From assembly GCA_038207155.1 (NCBI GenBank), contig JBBRAB010000010.1, forward strand, positions 1 through 64,000: a stretch of 64,000 nt of DNA. The letters are read 5' to 3'. The stretch's first letter is position 1; each line of letters begins with the position of its first letter. The position numbers and the translations under genes are program-made. A model generated the notes under the pieces. The model made no database searches, was not told where the DNA came from, and worked only from the letters and a program-made list of their open reading frames with translations. Origin of the DNA: FEN-1139 sp038207155. GTDB taxonomy: Bacteria > Myxococcota_A > Polyangia > Polyangiales > Polyangiaceae. This document shows, piece by piece, positions 32,462 to 42,490 of the stretch.

Positions 32462-34389
32462 GATTGGGCTCCTCGACGCGAGCGGCTTGCGCGCAGCCCG
32501 TCACAGAGGCGTACGGTTCGCTGAATGAGTGAAGCGACGTCACTCGTGCCGCCGCCGGTGAAGCGAAGGCCGTCGGCCGCCTCAAGGATCGCGAGCAGCT
32601 CAGCCGAAAGTTCGCCACTCACGCCAAGCTCGCTCAGCTGTTTGGCGAGAGCCGGTCGCAGGAGCGCGCGCGATTCGAGCTTCAGGTAGCTCGACATCGC
32701 GAGGTGAATCGCGCGTTCGAGGTGAGAGGCCGCGCTGCCCCCCTCGCCGCTGGAGAGTGACTGGCGCGCTGCGAGGATTTCAGCTGCAACCCGCTGCGTC
32801 GGACCTAACGCGCGTTGTCGTGACCAACGGGCGAGCCGCGGAAGCCCGCGCCGCAGCGCCGCGTAACTCAGCACCGCGCTGGGTCCGAGCAGGAGCCACA
32901 GGAAAAATCCCCTACGTTCGGTGAGCGGGAGGGCTGCTGGTTGGTACGGCCTGAGCGCTCCGCGAGCGGCCGGCAGGGGCGTCTCACTGGGGGTGGAGGA
33001 CTGCGGTGGCGGCGGTTTGGCGCTTGGTCGAGCCTCCACGGTACCGAGAGCGGCCTCCGCCATCTCGTAGTGGTTGGTGGCGGGATTCCAGAAGGGCAGG
33101 CGCACCTTGCCGAGCTCGAGTTGGCCCGAGCCCAATACCCGAACCACGTACTGAAAGACGCGCTTTCCCCCGATCTTTTCGTGCTTGCGATGGATGTCTT
33201 CGCTGAGCGTCGGCGGCAACCAGTCAAGCTGCGGAAGCTCCGGCAACAGGATGCGTTCGGGAGGTTGTCCTGTGCCGTTCAATTCAATCCGCACGCTGAT
33301 GGCTTCCCCCTGCTGCAGACTGCGGGGTTCGACCTGGGCCGTTAACTTGAAGTCCCCCACGTCTCCGACGCGGTAGCCAGCGGGGCGACCGTTGAGCGGC
33401 GGCTCCTCCACGAGGATGTCGAGCGGGCGAGACTGACGCTTGAGCTCGCGGTAGGCACCCTTGCCGACTTTCTCATGGCCTTGAAACGTCACCTGCATCG
33501 GACCGACTCGAAGCCGTCCCGCTCGCAGCGGAAACAGTGCAAATTGTCGAATTTTGCCCGCGTACCAGGCTTCTCTCCCGATCAGCAGCTGATGCTCGGA
33601 CGTGCGTGTCCCCTCGGACAGATCGTAGCTGAGAAAGTCCTCGCGACTCGGATCGGTGCCGCCAGCGATTTCAAACGGAGAGGGGCGGGCGTACGCATAA
33701 ATCCCGAGCGTGACCTGCTGCCCGACTACGACCTTACGCGGACCAAAGCGCGCGTCGACGAAGGCCGTGCGGTCCAGCGGACGGTCGATGTTGAGCTCTT
33801 CTGGCCAGTTACGAACGACGTCGTCGAGAGGATCCCCAGGGGGCGTGAGCAGTCCGAGCTGCTGCGCGAGACCCGGCGGGAACATTGGGCCGCTAAACGG
33901 ATCCCCTCCACCGAACGGATCCATGGCCGCGAAAGGATCGAACGCACTGCCCGTACGCGAGCGGTTGCGTGAACGCGGGGCGGGGACCGAACCCTCCGGC
34001 ACGATCTGGACCGTGATGGAGCGATCCGTTAGACGGCGCCCGTCGACGACGATACTGGCGGGGCCCAGCTTGAGTTGGCCGGCTCTCGGCGCAACGAGGG
34101 TCCAGGTGATTGAGAGCTCAACCGTGCGGCGCATCTGTCCGGGGACCATCGAGATGCTGCTCTGGGTCGAGACGCTTGGGCCCCGCGCAACGACTCCCGG
34201 AGGCACCGCGAGCGACGGCGAGCTCACTTGCTCGCCTCCGTCGAGCGAAGCGTGAAGCGTGACCGTGAACGGAGCGCCAACCTCCACGCGCGAGCTCGAG
34301 GGACCTGAACGCAGCCCGACCTCGGCCAGCGCCGCAAGCGAGGTGAGCGACAGCGTCAGTGCGAGCAGGCTCGGTCCGACTCGCCTCAC
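32458..34389 (-). CDS. batD: BatD family protein
   Basis: 643 residues with a signal peptide (LTSLAALAEV). Several Ig-like beta domains follow (VEVGAPFTVTLHASLDGGE; VVVGQQVTLGIYAY; QQGEAISVRIELNGTG), typical of BatD/BamD-like 'oxygen tolerance' proteins. A Pro-rich stretch at about 460-485 precedes one transmembrane helix (FFLWLLLGPSAVLSYAA) and a helical cytosolic tail. It overlaps both neighbours by 4 nt. It would project into the periplasm as a scaffold for the VWA partners. Confidence 0.85.
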   Translation of the reverse strand: MRRVGPSLLALTLSLTSLAALAEVGLRSGPSSSRVEVGAPFTVTLHASLDGGEQVSSPSLAVPPGVVARGPSVSTQSSISMVPGQMRRTVELSITWTLVAPRAGQLKLGPASIVVDGRRLTDRSITVQIVPEGSVPAPRSRNRSRTGSAFDPFAAMDPFGGGDPFSGPMFPPGLAQQLGLLTPPGDPLDDVVRNWPEELNIDRPLDRTAFVDARFGPRKVVVGQQVTLGIYAYARPSPFEIAGGTDPSREDFLSYDLSEGTRTSEHQLLIGREAWYAGKIRQFALFPLRAGRLRVGPMQVTFQGHEKVGKGAYRELKRQSRPLDILVEEPPLNGRPAGYRVGDVGDFKLTAQVEPRSLQQGEAISVRIELNGTGQPPERILLPELPQLDWLPPTLSEDIHRKHEKIGGKRVFQYVVRVLGSGQLELGKVRLPFWNPATNHYEMAEAALGTVEARPSAKPPPPQSSTPSETPLPAARGALRPYQPAALPLTERRGFFLWLLLGPSAVLSYAALRRGLPRLARWSRQRALGPTQRVAAEILAARQSLSSGEGGSAASHLERAIHLAMSSYLKLESRALLRPALAKQLSELGVSGELSAELLAILEAADGLRFTGGGTSDVASLIQRTVRLCDGLRASRSRRGAQS

Positions 34390-36458
34390 TTATCCTCCAT
34401 GCCGCGACCTGGGCGCTGGGCGCCGCGCTCGCGAGCCATGTGCTCCTGCAACGAGGGAGTCTGCTCCAGCATATCAAGCAGTCGGTCGTCTTGCGGGGGC
34501 TCCTTGCCCTGCGAGCCTTGAGGCTGCTGGGGAGGCTGCCCGCCGTCGGGTCCACCGTCGGGCGAGGTGTTGCCTGCGTCAGAGCCGGCATCGGGCGAGT
34601 CCTTACCCCCGTCCTTGCCGCCATCGGATCCGGCGTCGTTGCCCGCGTCGTTGCCCGCGTCGTTGCCCGCGTCGTTGCCCGCGTCGTTGCCCGCGTCGTT
34701 GCCCGCGTCGTTGCCCGCGTCGTTGCCCGCGTCATTGCCCGCGTCATTGCCCGCGTCAGGTGGGTCTTTCTGGTGCTGACGGTCGAGCGCGATCGCGCGG
34801 TTCCACGCCGCATCACGTCCCAGCAAATCGCCCGCATCCGCGGCAATGCCGGGAATGAGCCGTAGGCTGCGATCATAGGCGGCAATGGCGTCTGACCATT
34901 CCTCGCGGAAAAATCGCAGATTCCCTGCCAGGTACTGGGCGCGTGCCCGCAGCTCGAGCGGCACCGCGTCACGCTCGGCGATCGCCATCACGACGCGCAG
35001 CGCGCAGTCGACCTGCTCGCCGCGCTTGGTCGCTTGCGCGGGATCTTCAGGCTGCCCCGCGTCGGGCGCGATCGGTTGATCGCCGTAACGCTTGCCGAAT
35101 TGCTCGGCCACGCGAAAGAGCGCCAGGCCCAGGTCGAGTCCCGCGTTCGACTTCGGACCGAGCGCTTCAGGCGTTCCGATGTTGCCGCCGCTGCAGTTGC
35201 CCGTGGACAGGTACGCTTGCAGCAGACTGGCGCTGGCATCCGCGCCACCGGAGTCGAGTGCCTTGAGAGCTTTGTCGACTTCGGGCGAATTGCGGAGAAA
35301 GGGCTCCTTGAGCCCACCTTCGCAGCTCGGCATGGCGAGTAGACTCAACCCGAGAACGAGGCCCACGCCAGCGGCGGCCGAGAGCTTGGCGCGCTCTCGC
35401 AAGCGACGACGCTCGCGCTTGGGCGGTGGAGGGGCGAGCTTTGCGCGACGCGGGGCTTCTCCCACGGCTGCCTCAAGCAGCAGCAGTAGCAACGCGAGCG
35501 CGAGGGGATACTGATAGACGTCGGCAAAGACGGTTTCTTCCTTCTGCGCCAGCTCATCGGACATGCTGCGACCGAGCAGCTTGGCGATCTCGTCAATGCC
35601 GGTTGTCCCGGTCGCACTGCGCACGACGCGTCCCTTGGTGGCTTCGGCGATGGCCGCGAGTTGCGCCTCACCTTCGGCGGAAAGCGCGGTTGTCAGGGGG
35701 GCGCCGGAGGAGTCCCTCCGCATGCCAAGGACCTTGCCGTCCTCGGAGACCTCCGGGATCGGTTCTGGCGTGCGACCGCCGATCTGCACCACGTGGATCG
35801 TGATTCCGTCCTGCGCGGCTCCCTTGGCGATCTCCACCGGATCACCTTCGAGATCCTCCCCGTCGGTGACCAGGACGATCACCTTGGCGTGCTTCTTTGC
35901 CAGAGGATCACGCGCGAAGAGCTCGCGGCCCGACTCGAGCGCACGCCCGAGCGAGGTGCCCCCGACCGGCATGTCATTTGGCGTGAGCTGCCGGAAAAAC
36001 TGAGCGATCGCCGCTCCGTCGCTGGTAAGCGGAAAGGTCATCGATTCGCCGGCAAAGGCGACTGCTCCAAAGCGAGCTCCCGGCAGATCTGCCACCAGCC
36101 GAGCCACCTCACTCTTGGCACGCAGGGTGCGTGACGGAGGGACGTCACGAGCAAACATGCTCTTGGAGAAATCGAGCGCCACGACGACGTCAAGGTTCGT
36201 GGCAGGGACGAGCCGCGTCCCACGACCGTACTGCGGTCGCGCTAGGGCGACGAACGACAGGCACAGCGCGAGCACGAGCAGCAGCCCTTTGATCGCGCGG
36301 CGGTTGCGGGTACTCGAGGTTACCAGCGCCAGCACGCGCGCTTCCTCGCCGAAGCGACGCAGTGAGCGCACCAGGAGCCAGCCGCCGAGCACGAGCATCC
36401 CGGCGACGGCAGCTGCTGCCAGGAGCCCCAGCAGCCAGAGGGGATCAGTGAACCTCAT
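34386..36458 (-). CDS. BatB-BatC fusion: VWA domain, internal lipobox-like segment, TPR, Asp/Asn repeats
   Basis: 690 residues. Two N-terminal helices precede a VWA domain (about 85-270) with a complete MIDAS start, DFSKSMF, and FVTDGED-like LVTDGEDLEGD. A membrane helix follows at about 318 (YPLALALLLLLLEAA). Then comes a second hydrophobic stretch ending LSLLAMPSC (Cys near 376), which looks like a retained lipoprotein signal from an ancestral separate BatC. TPR-type helices occupy about 480-550, then ten DAGN repeats (about 569-608). In many genomes BatB and BatC are separate genes. Overlaps neighbours by 4 nt. Confidence 0.83.
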   Translation of the reverse strand: MRFTDPLWLLGLLAAAAVAGMLVLGGWLLVRSLRRFGEEARVLALVTSSTRNRRAIKGLLLVLALCLSFVALARPQYGRGTRLVPATNLDVVVALDFSKSMFARDVPPSRTLRAKSEVARLVADLPGARFGAVAFAGESMTFPLTSDGAAIAQFFRQLTPNDMPVGGTSLGRALESGRELFARDPLAKKHAKVIVLVTDGEDLEGDPVEIAKGAAQDGITIHVVQIGGRTPEPIPEVSEDGKVLGMRRDSSGAPLTTALSAEGEAQLAAIAEATKGRVVRSATGTTGIDEIAKLLGRSMSDELAQKEETVFADVYQYPLALALLLLLLEAAVGEAPRRAKLAPPPPKRERRRLRERAKLSAAAGVGLVLGLSLLAMPSCEGGLKEPFLRNSPEVDKALKALDSGGADASASLLQAYLSTGNCSGGNIGTPEALGPKSNAGLDLGLALFRVAEQFGKRYGDQPIAPDAGQPEDPAQATKRGEQVDCALRVVMAIAERDAVPLELRARAQYLAGNLRFFREEWSDAIAAYDRSLRLIPGIAADAGDLLGRDAAWNRAIALDRQHQKDPPDAGNDAGNDAGNDAGNDAGNDAGNDAGNDAGNDAGNDAGNDAGSDGGKDGGKDSPDAGSDAGNTSPDGGPDGGQPPQQPQGSQGKEPPQDDRLLDMLEQTPSLQEHMARERGAQRPGRGMEDK
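34633..34752. repeat. Ten tandem 12-bp units inside the BatB-BatC gene
   Basis: GCGTCGTTGCCC is repeated eight times and GCGTCATTGCCC twice, without gaps, for 120 bp. On the coding (minus) strand each unit encodes Asp-Ala-Gly-Asn. Near-identity at the DNA level suggests recent slippage expansion, so copy number may vary between strains. Confidence 0.97.
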
Positions 36459-37627
36459 GGGAACCTCCGCAGCACGAAGGCGCTGAGCAGTGCTTCGAAA
36501 GCGACCAGGAGCACGCCCGGCAGTAGCAGCAGCGGAAAGAGCTCCTCGAAGGTCGCGATACTGGCTTCAAATCGGCTCTTTTCGAGCAGATTGAGCACGT
36601 CATGAAAGCTTGCCTGAAGCGCCTTGGCGTCGGTGGCAACGTAGGAGGCGCCGCGCGTTTGCTGCGAGAGCTGACCCAGCAACTTGGGATTGACCGGGTA
36701 CTCCACCAACTCGAAGCGGGGTTGTCCCAGGAAGGTTTGGCCAGTAAATACCCTCGATTTACTGCCGTCACCGATCTGAATCGTAAAGATCTTGGCGCCA
36801 ACCTTGTTTGCCAGCACTGCGGCCTGTTCAGGCGCCACTCGTCCGGCATTGCTATCGCCGTCGGTCAACAAGATGATGGCCTTGCTCTTGGCCGTGCTGC
36901 GCCGCAGCCTGGCCGCACCGACTCCAACGGCGTCGCCGATGGCCGTGCCAGAGCCGTCGATCAGCTTGAGTTCCATCTTGGAGACCAAGTGATCGAGCAG
37001 GGGATAGTCGAGGGTCGGCGGCGACAGAACGTACGCTTCCTTGCCGAACACCACGACACCAATGCGGTCGCTCTTGCGCCGCGAGATGAAGTCGCGAATC
37101 ACCGCTTTGGCTGCGTCGAGTCGCGTTGGAGGGATATCGAGCCCCTGACGCTGCACGAACGGGGTCAGATCGGCGGGCAGGTTCTCCATGACGGCCTGCA
37201 TGCTGCCCGACAGGTCGAGTACGACGATCAAGTCGATGCCCGACTCGTCCGCGGTCTCCGGATGCAGCGTGTCGACCGGGCGGGTCATCGCGAGCACCAT
37301 CAACCCAAAGCCAATCGCGCGCAGCACACCGGGCAGATCCCGCAGGCCAACGCGCCAGCCCTGTGGACCGCTGAGCAGGGGAGCCACGCTTCCGAGGCGC
37401 AGCCGCGCCACGCGGCGATCACGCCCGTAGGTTCCCCACCAGAGTAGCAGGGGCACCGTGACCAATCCGAGGGCTGCCCAGGGATTGACCCAGTGGGCCT
37501 TTCGCAGTTCGTCGCCATTGAGCAGGGCAATCGGCGATCCGACGATGCAGAGCGTCGTCAGCGTGTAGCCCAGGATCAGGAGCAGGCGCCGAACCCAGGG
37601 AGCAGGGCGTGACTTGGGGCGGGTCAT
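36455..37627 (-). CDS. batA: BatA-like VWA domain membrane protein
   Basis: 390 residues. Two N-terminal transmembrane helices (LLLILGYTLTTLCIVGSPIA; WAALGLVTVPLLLWWG) are followed by a third near residue 100. A VWA domain at about 130-330 has MIDAS motif DLSGSMQAV and later ILLTDGDSNAG. A last helix lies at 365-385 (LFPLLLLPGVLLVAFEALL). VWA domains bind partner proteins through a metal ion. Overlaps its neighbours by 4 nt at both ends. One of two VWA proteins in the operon. Confidence 0.87.
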   Translation of the reverse strand: MTRPKSRPAPWVRRLLLILGYTLTTLCIVGSPIALLNGDELRKAHWVNPWAALGLVTVPLLLWWGTYGRDRRVARLRLGSVAPLLSGPQGWRVGLRDLPGVLRAIGFGLMVLAMTRPVDTLHPETADESGIDLIVVLDLSGSMQAVMENLPADLTPFVQRQGLDIPPTRLDAAKAVIRDFISRRKSDRIGVVVFGKEAYVLSPPTLDYPLLDHLVSKMELKLIDGSGTAIGDAVGVGAARLRRSTAKSKAIILLTDGDSNAGRVAPEQAAVLANKVGAKIFTIQIGDGSKSRVFTGQTFLGQPRFELVEYPVNPKLLGQLSQQTRGASYVATDAKALQASFHDVLNLLEKSRFEASIATFEELFPLLLLPGVLLVAFEALLSAFVLRRFP

Positions 37628-38790
37628 GACGGCTCCTCACTGGCAGCGGGGGCAGTCGGCGCGGGCTGGGGATGCTCAAGCGGGCGAGTGGACGCCACGA
37701 GTAGCTCGGCGTCATCCATGGCTTGTTGGCACTGCGTTAGGGTCGGCGTTAGTCGCGCGAACTTCACGAGATCGGCGTCCTGCATGAACTCCGCGAGGCG
37801 CGGCAGTCGAGGCTGCGCTTCGGGGTGTCGTCGGAGGACTTGCAGCGCTTCGTACGTGGTCGACTCAAGTCCGTCGTAGCCGTAGCGCGCGCCCAGATAG
37901 CGCCGCAGGGTGTCCGTCGTGCGAGCGAAGCACTCGGCGAAGCGCTCCTGGGTGAGCAGATCTTCGCGTTTGAGCAGGGCCAGCTCCTCAAGGGCCACTT
38001 CCCATGGCGGGCGCGGCGGCGGCGGTGGCGGCAAGGGGCGCTTTCGGCGTAGCCAGAGACTGATCAGCCAGGCGAGCAAGGCTCCGAGCAGGAGCGCGAT
38101 GGCTCCGATCTTCAGGGCCTCTTTGAGTGACGTCCATTCCTCCAGCTGCCGTCGGGCAGACGGATTCGGCCTCGGCTGCGCGTTGGGCGTATTCGCCGTC
38201 GGCGACTCAATCGTGACCGCGTGGGAGCTGGAACAAAGCGTCATCGGCTCACCACTCGCGCGGGTCACCGTGATCGGGAGCGAGGGCAGGGTGAGATGCT
38301 GCCTGCCCGGTTCCTTTGGCAACACGACGAACGGCAGCCGCACACGGGTGATGACGCGCTCGCCGCTCTGTTTGAGACGCTCAACCGTCGGGTGAGTTGG
38401 TCCGTCGGGACTCGGCAGTGCAAATCCGAGCTTCTCCAAACTGGAGACCTCGTCGGAATCCATGCGCAACCGGGCTCCACCCGGGAGCACCGTGTCCCCC
38501 GGGGCATGCTCGACGTTGAACTCCAAAACGAGCGCGTGTCCGGCGAGCCCACGTTCGGGAAAGCTCTCCGTGATGCGTGGCCTCTCGCGCCCAGCGGGCA
38601 GCCGTTCAGTGCACAGTCCTGGGGTTGAGGGCGGCGTGGTGACGGTGGGGCTCGGAGCGCTGCTGACGGTTGGACTTGCGCCCGAGGCGCCCGTGGCAGG
38701 TGCCGCCATCGCCGAGGCCGCGCAAAGCGCGGCCAAGAGCGCGCCGTTCGCCCAAGGAAAGCTCCGTCGTGGCGAGCGATGCAGGCTCAT
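37624..38790 (-). CDS. Bat-operon protein with C-terminal DUF4381-like domain
   Basis: 388 residues. A signal peptide (LLAALCAASAMAAPA) and a Ser/Thr/Pro-rich stretch precede a periplasmic beta domain (about 65-200; HALVLEFNVEHAPGD). One transmembrane helix (IGAIALLLGALLAWLISLWL) is followed by a Pro-run and a cytosolic helical domain with FARTTDTLRRYLGARYGYDG and STTYEALQVLRRH. This tail resembles DUF4381, a usual member of MoxR-Bat operons. Overlaps its neighbours by 4 nt. The function is not known beyond membership of the operon. Confidence 0.75.
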   Translation of the reverse strand: MSLHRSPRRSFPWANGALLAALCAASAMAAPATGASGASPTVSSAPSPTVTTPPSTPGLCTERLPAGRERPRITESFPERGLAGHALVLEFNVEHAPGDTVLPGGARLRMDSDEVSSLEKLGFALPSPDGPTHPTVERLKQSGERVITRVRLPFVVLPKEPGRQHLTLPSLPITVTRASGEPMTLCSSSHAVTIESPTANTPNAQPRPNPSARRQLEEWTSLKEALKIGAIALLLGALLAWLISLWLRRKRPLPPPPPPRPPWEVALEELALLKREDLLTQERFAECFARTTDTLRRYLGARYGYDGLESTTYEALQVLRRHPEAQPRLPRLAEFMQDADLVKFARLTPTLTQCQQAMDDAELLVASTRPLEHPQPAPTAPAASEEPS

Positions 38791-39668
38791 CGATGCACCC
38801 GCTTGGCTCGCCGCTGAAACAGGTCGTGCAGCGGGCGAATGTAGGGACGGTCGGTGCGCACGATGCAGTGATCGAGTCCCAGCTTGCGGAAGGTGATCAG
38901 GGCGCGGGCGCGCTGCAGCTTGGCCTGCTTGGCGTAATGCTCGCGGACGGCGCGACTACTGGTATCGACCAGGATGTCGGCCCCGGTTTCCAGATCCTCG
39001 AACGTGGCCAAGCCGACGTCGGGCAGCTCCTCGTCGCGGGGGTCGACGAGCATGAGCGGAATGATGTCGTGTCGGGCGGACGCGAGCGACAGGGCGCGCT
39101 CGTAACCCGCCGCAAAAAAGTCGCTGATCAAGAACGCGACGCTGCGCCGGCGCGCCACATGCGACAGGGTTTCAAGGGCGGCGGCGAGGTCCGTGCCTCG
39201 CCGTCGAGGCTCGGCCCCGAGGATCTCACGCACCACGCGCATGACGTGCTTTTGCCCTTTTTTCGGCGGAACGAGCTGCTCGACTTCGTCTGTCGTCAGA
39301 ATCAATCCCACGCGATCGTTGTTGCGAATCGCGGAAAACGCGCAGAGAGCCGCAACCTCAGCTGCCAAACGAGATTTAGCGGCTTTCTGGGTTCCAAATT
39401 CCTGGCTGCGCGAGAGATCGACCAGCAACATGACCGTCATCTCGCGCTCTTCCGTGAAGACCTTCACGAAGGTCTTCTGAAGGCGCGCACTCACATTCCA
39501 ATCGATGCGCCGAACGTCGTCGCCGGGCTGGTACTCTCTGACTTCACGAAAGGAGAGACCCTGCCCCTTGAACACGGAGGCGTAATCACCAACGAGTTGA
39601 TCGTTGGCGAGTCGATTGGTCGTAATCTCAATACGACGCAGTGCGGCTAGTAGCTCGCGGGGGATCAA
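38787..39668 (-). CDS. DUF58 family protein
   Basis: 293 residues with the DUF58 signature near residue 45-65, REYQPGDDVRRIDWNVSAR, followed by a VWA-like fold with REMTVMLLVDLSRS in the first strand and loop. No transmembrane helix is seen. DUF58 genes follow moxR in almost all MoxR operons and are thought to act with the AAA ATPase. There is a 17-nt gap from moxR and a 4-nt overlap with the next gene. Confidence 0.9.
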   Translation of the reverse strand: MIPRELLAALRRIEITTNRLANDQLVGDYASVFKGQGLSFREVREYQPGDDVRRIDWNVSARLQKTFVKVFTEEREMTVMLLVDLSRSQEFGTQKAAKSRLAAEVAALCAFSAIRNNDRVGLILTTDEVEQLVPPKKGQKHVMRVVREILGAEPRRRGTDLAAALETLSHVARRRSVAFLISDFFAAGYERALSLASARHDIIPLMLVDPRDEELPDVGLATFEDLETGADILVDTSSRAVREHYAKQAKLQRARALITFRKLGLDHCIVRTDRPYIRPLHDLFQRRAKRVHR

Positions 39669-39685
39669 AACGCCTCCCTAGGGGT

Positions 39686-40678
<993 letters not shown>

Positions 40679-40802
40679 TCCCTTTGCGGACGCGGCTATA
40701 GCGCGCCTGCGGCCGCTCCGACAATCCTCGCGGTCGCTTTATTCCCGCTCCGACGCCCCTGCGGGCGAACCGGATACTGGGTCGACTGGGAAACGCCCGG
40801 GA

Positions 40803-42368
40803 TTACGGACTCGCGCTCGGCCGAAGTAGCTCCCGAAGTGCCGGCTCACCGGGTGAGCCTGCTGGCTGAGCAACGGGGGGAGTCGACTTCGCTTTGGTCG
40901 CGCAGCTCACGACCTCGGCAAAATGCGCGAACACGTCTTCGAGCGGTCGCGACCCGGCCAGTGCGCGACCAAACTCGCCGAGGGATGCGTCCATCGCGGG
41001 AGCGCAGCTGGCCGCCAGCGCTTCTGGCTTGATGGGGAATGGATCGGCGCAACAGGCCGAGCGCAGTCCGGCGAGCAGGGGCAGGCTATACCAGCCGAGT
41101 CGCTCTGCGGCGGGTCGACCCCCGGCCTTTCCGGGAGTCAGCGCGGCTTCGAGCTGCGTGCGGGCAGCAACGAAACTCTTGGCTGAGCACATCGAATCGA
41201 GGGTGGCACCCTTATCGACGAGCCCCTCTTTCAGGTAGCCCGCGACGCAGCTTGCGGTGGCATCCCCCGCTCGTTGCTCGCGACCTGTGACAGGCACCTC
41301 GGCGAGGTTGACCGCTGCGGGAGCCGCAGGCGCCTTGGGCGGCGCGCTGCTCTGCAGCGCTACCGCTGGCTTGGCGCGCTTGTTCGCGAGCTTGGCGGTG
41401 ATGACCCAGGTAACGAGACCGACCGCAATCGCCAACGTCCCAACCAGGATCCGAGAAGACCAGCGGCTCTTCGGTGGGGGAAGACTGCGACCGGGATAAC
41501 CTGACAGGGCCGGACCCTGCGGGTGGAGCGACCCGGCTGGGGCACCGCTCGGACGCGGCTGCGGCGGGTGGATGCTGTGGGGCAGCGGTGGCGGGAGCCG
41601 GTGCGACACAGAGCCGGGCGCGACGGGCTCTTCACCCGCGTGATGCACAAACCAGCGAGCGAGCTCTCTTCGTAGCTCAAATAGCGAGTTTTCTCGGGAT
41701 TTCTCCTCAACGGAGAGCCCCTGGATCAGTCGCGCGCAGAGCACCGGATCCTGAACGCCGAGGGGTTCGAGCAGCTCACCGTTCTCAAGCCCACTCATGG
41801 GAGGAGGCTCGCCCGTCAGCATCGCAAAGAGCAGCGCGTGCACCGCCCATTCGTCGTCTGCGCGCAGCGGTTCGGTTCCAGGCTGCCAGGTGGGAAGGTG
41901 GAAGGGGCGCTCACCCGGGGTCAAAAAGTGCAGCTGCGGCTCGGGGCCCTTCTCCGGTGCAATCACGACGTTGCCCGGATGAACTCGCCCGTGCGCGGCG
42001 CCAAGCTCATGCACCGCGTGCAGTCCGTCGGCGAGTCGCAGGGCGATACGAACGGCCTCGACGGGGTGTCGCTTGCCAGTGCCCCGTAGCGAATCAGCGA
42101 GAGTGAGTCCGAACAAGGGCTCGGTCACCGCGACGTCAAAAACCCCAAGACCCTCAACGACGGAGATCGGGCTGAGGTGAGCGTGGGAAGCGGTAGCGAG
42201 CAAGCGCGCGGCGTCGAGCTCGCGCGCGCTGAGGCTGACGGCGACTAGGCGACGTCCCGTCACCGAGTCCTGCGCGTCGCTCAGTCCCTTGTCACGCAGC
42301 GCCGCTTCGTCGGCGAGGGTGAGTCGCTCGCGGTTCGGCGGTATTGGGTTCTCGTCGGCCTCGCTCAC
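40803..42368 (-). CDS. Kinase-like membrane protein, catalytically dead (pseudokinase)
   Basis: 521 residues. Residues about 30-245 read as a Hanks-type kinase fold: a helix ALRLADGLHAVHELG then AAHGRVHPGNVVI where active kinases have HRDxKPxN. The catalytic Asp is Arg and the following Lys is His. The DFG motif is replaced (LHFLTPG) and no VAIK lysine is visible. After a Pro-rich linker, one transmembrane helix (ILVGTLAIAVGLVTWVITA) precedes an extracytoplasmic Cys-containing helical domain (about 370-520). It probably acts as a binding or scaffold protein. It is divergent from two unknown lipoproteins. Confidence 0.8.
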   Translation of the reverse strand: MSEADENPIPPNRERLTLADEAALRDKGLSDAQDSVTGRRLVAVSLSARELDAARLLATASHAHLSPISVVEGLGVFDVAVTEPLFGLTLADSLRGTGKRHPVEAVRIALRLADGLHAVHELGAAHGRVHPGNVVIAPEKGPEPQLHFLTPGERPFHLPTWQPGTEPLRADDEWAVHALLFAMLTGEPPPMSGLENGELLEPLGVQDPVLCARLIQGLSVEEKSRENSLFELRRELARWFVHHAGEEPVAPGSVSHRLPPPLPHSIHPPQPRPSGAPAGSLHPQGPALSGYPGRSLPPPKSRWSSRILVGTLAIAVGLVTWVITAKLANKRAKPAVALQSSAPPKAPAAPAAVNLAEVPVTGREQRAGDATASCVAGYLKEGLVDKGATLDSMCSAKSFVAARTQLEAALTPGKAGGRPAAERLGWYSLPLLAGLRSACCADPFPIKPEALAASCAPAMDASLGEFGRALAGSRPLEDVFAHFAEVVSCATKAKSTPPVAQPAGSPGEPALRELLRPSASP

Positions 42369-42490
42369 AGATCGTTATCCCCTGTGTCGTTAGGCTCTCA
42401 CCTTCCTTGCTATCCGTCTAGGGGGGAAGGAAAGGGCTGGGTCACTTGGCCGGTCTCACTCCGGAATAGAACTGCTATCCTCTCGCGAGC

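Noticed and set aside
34118..34972. A Thr/Arg repeat protein read from the DAGN repeat in another frame
   Set aside because: It is the same 12-bp repeat read out of frame; the VWA/TPR frame is the true one.
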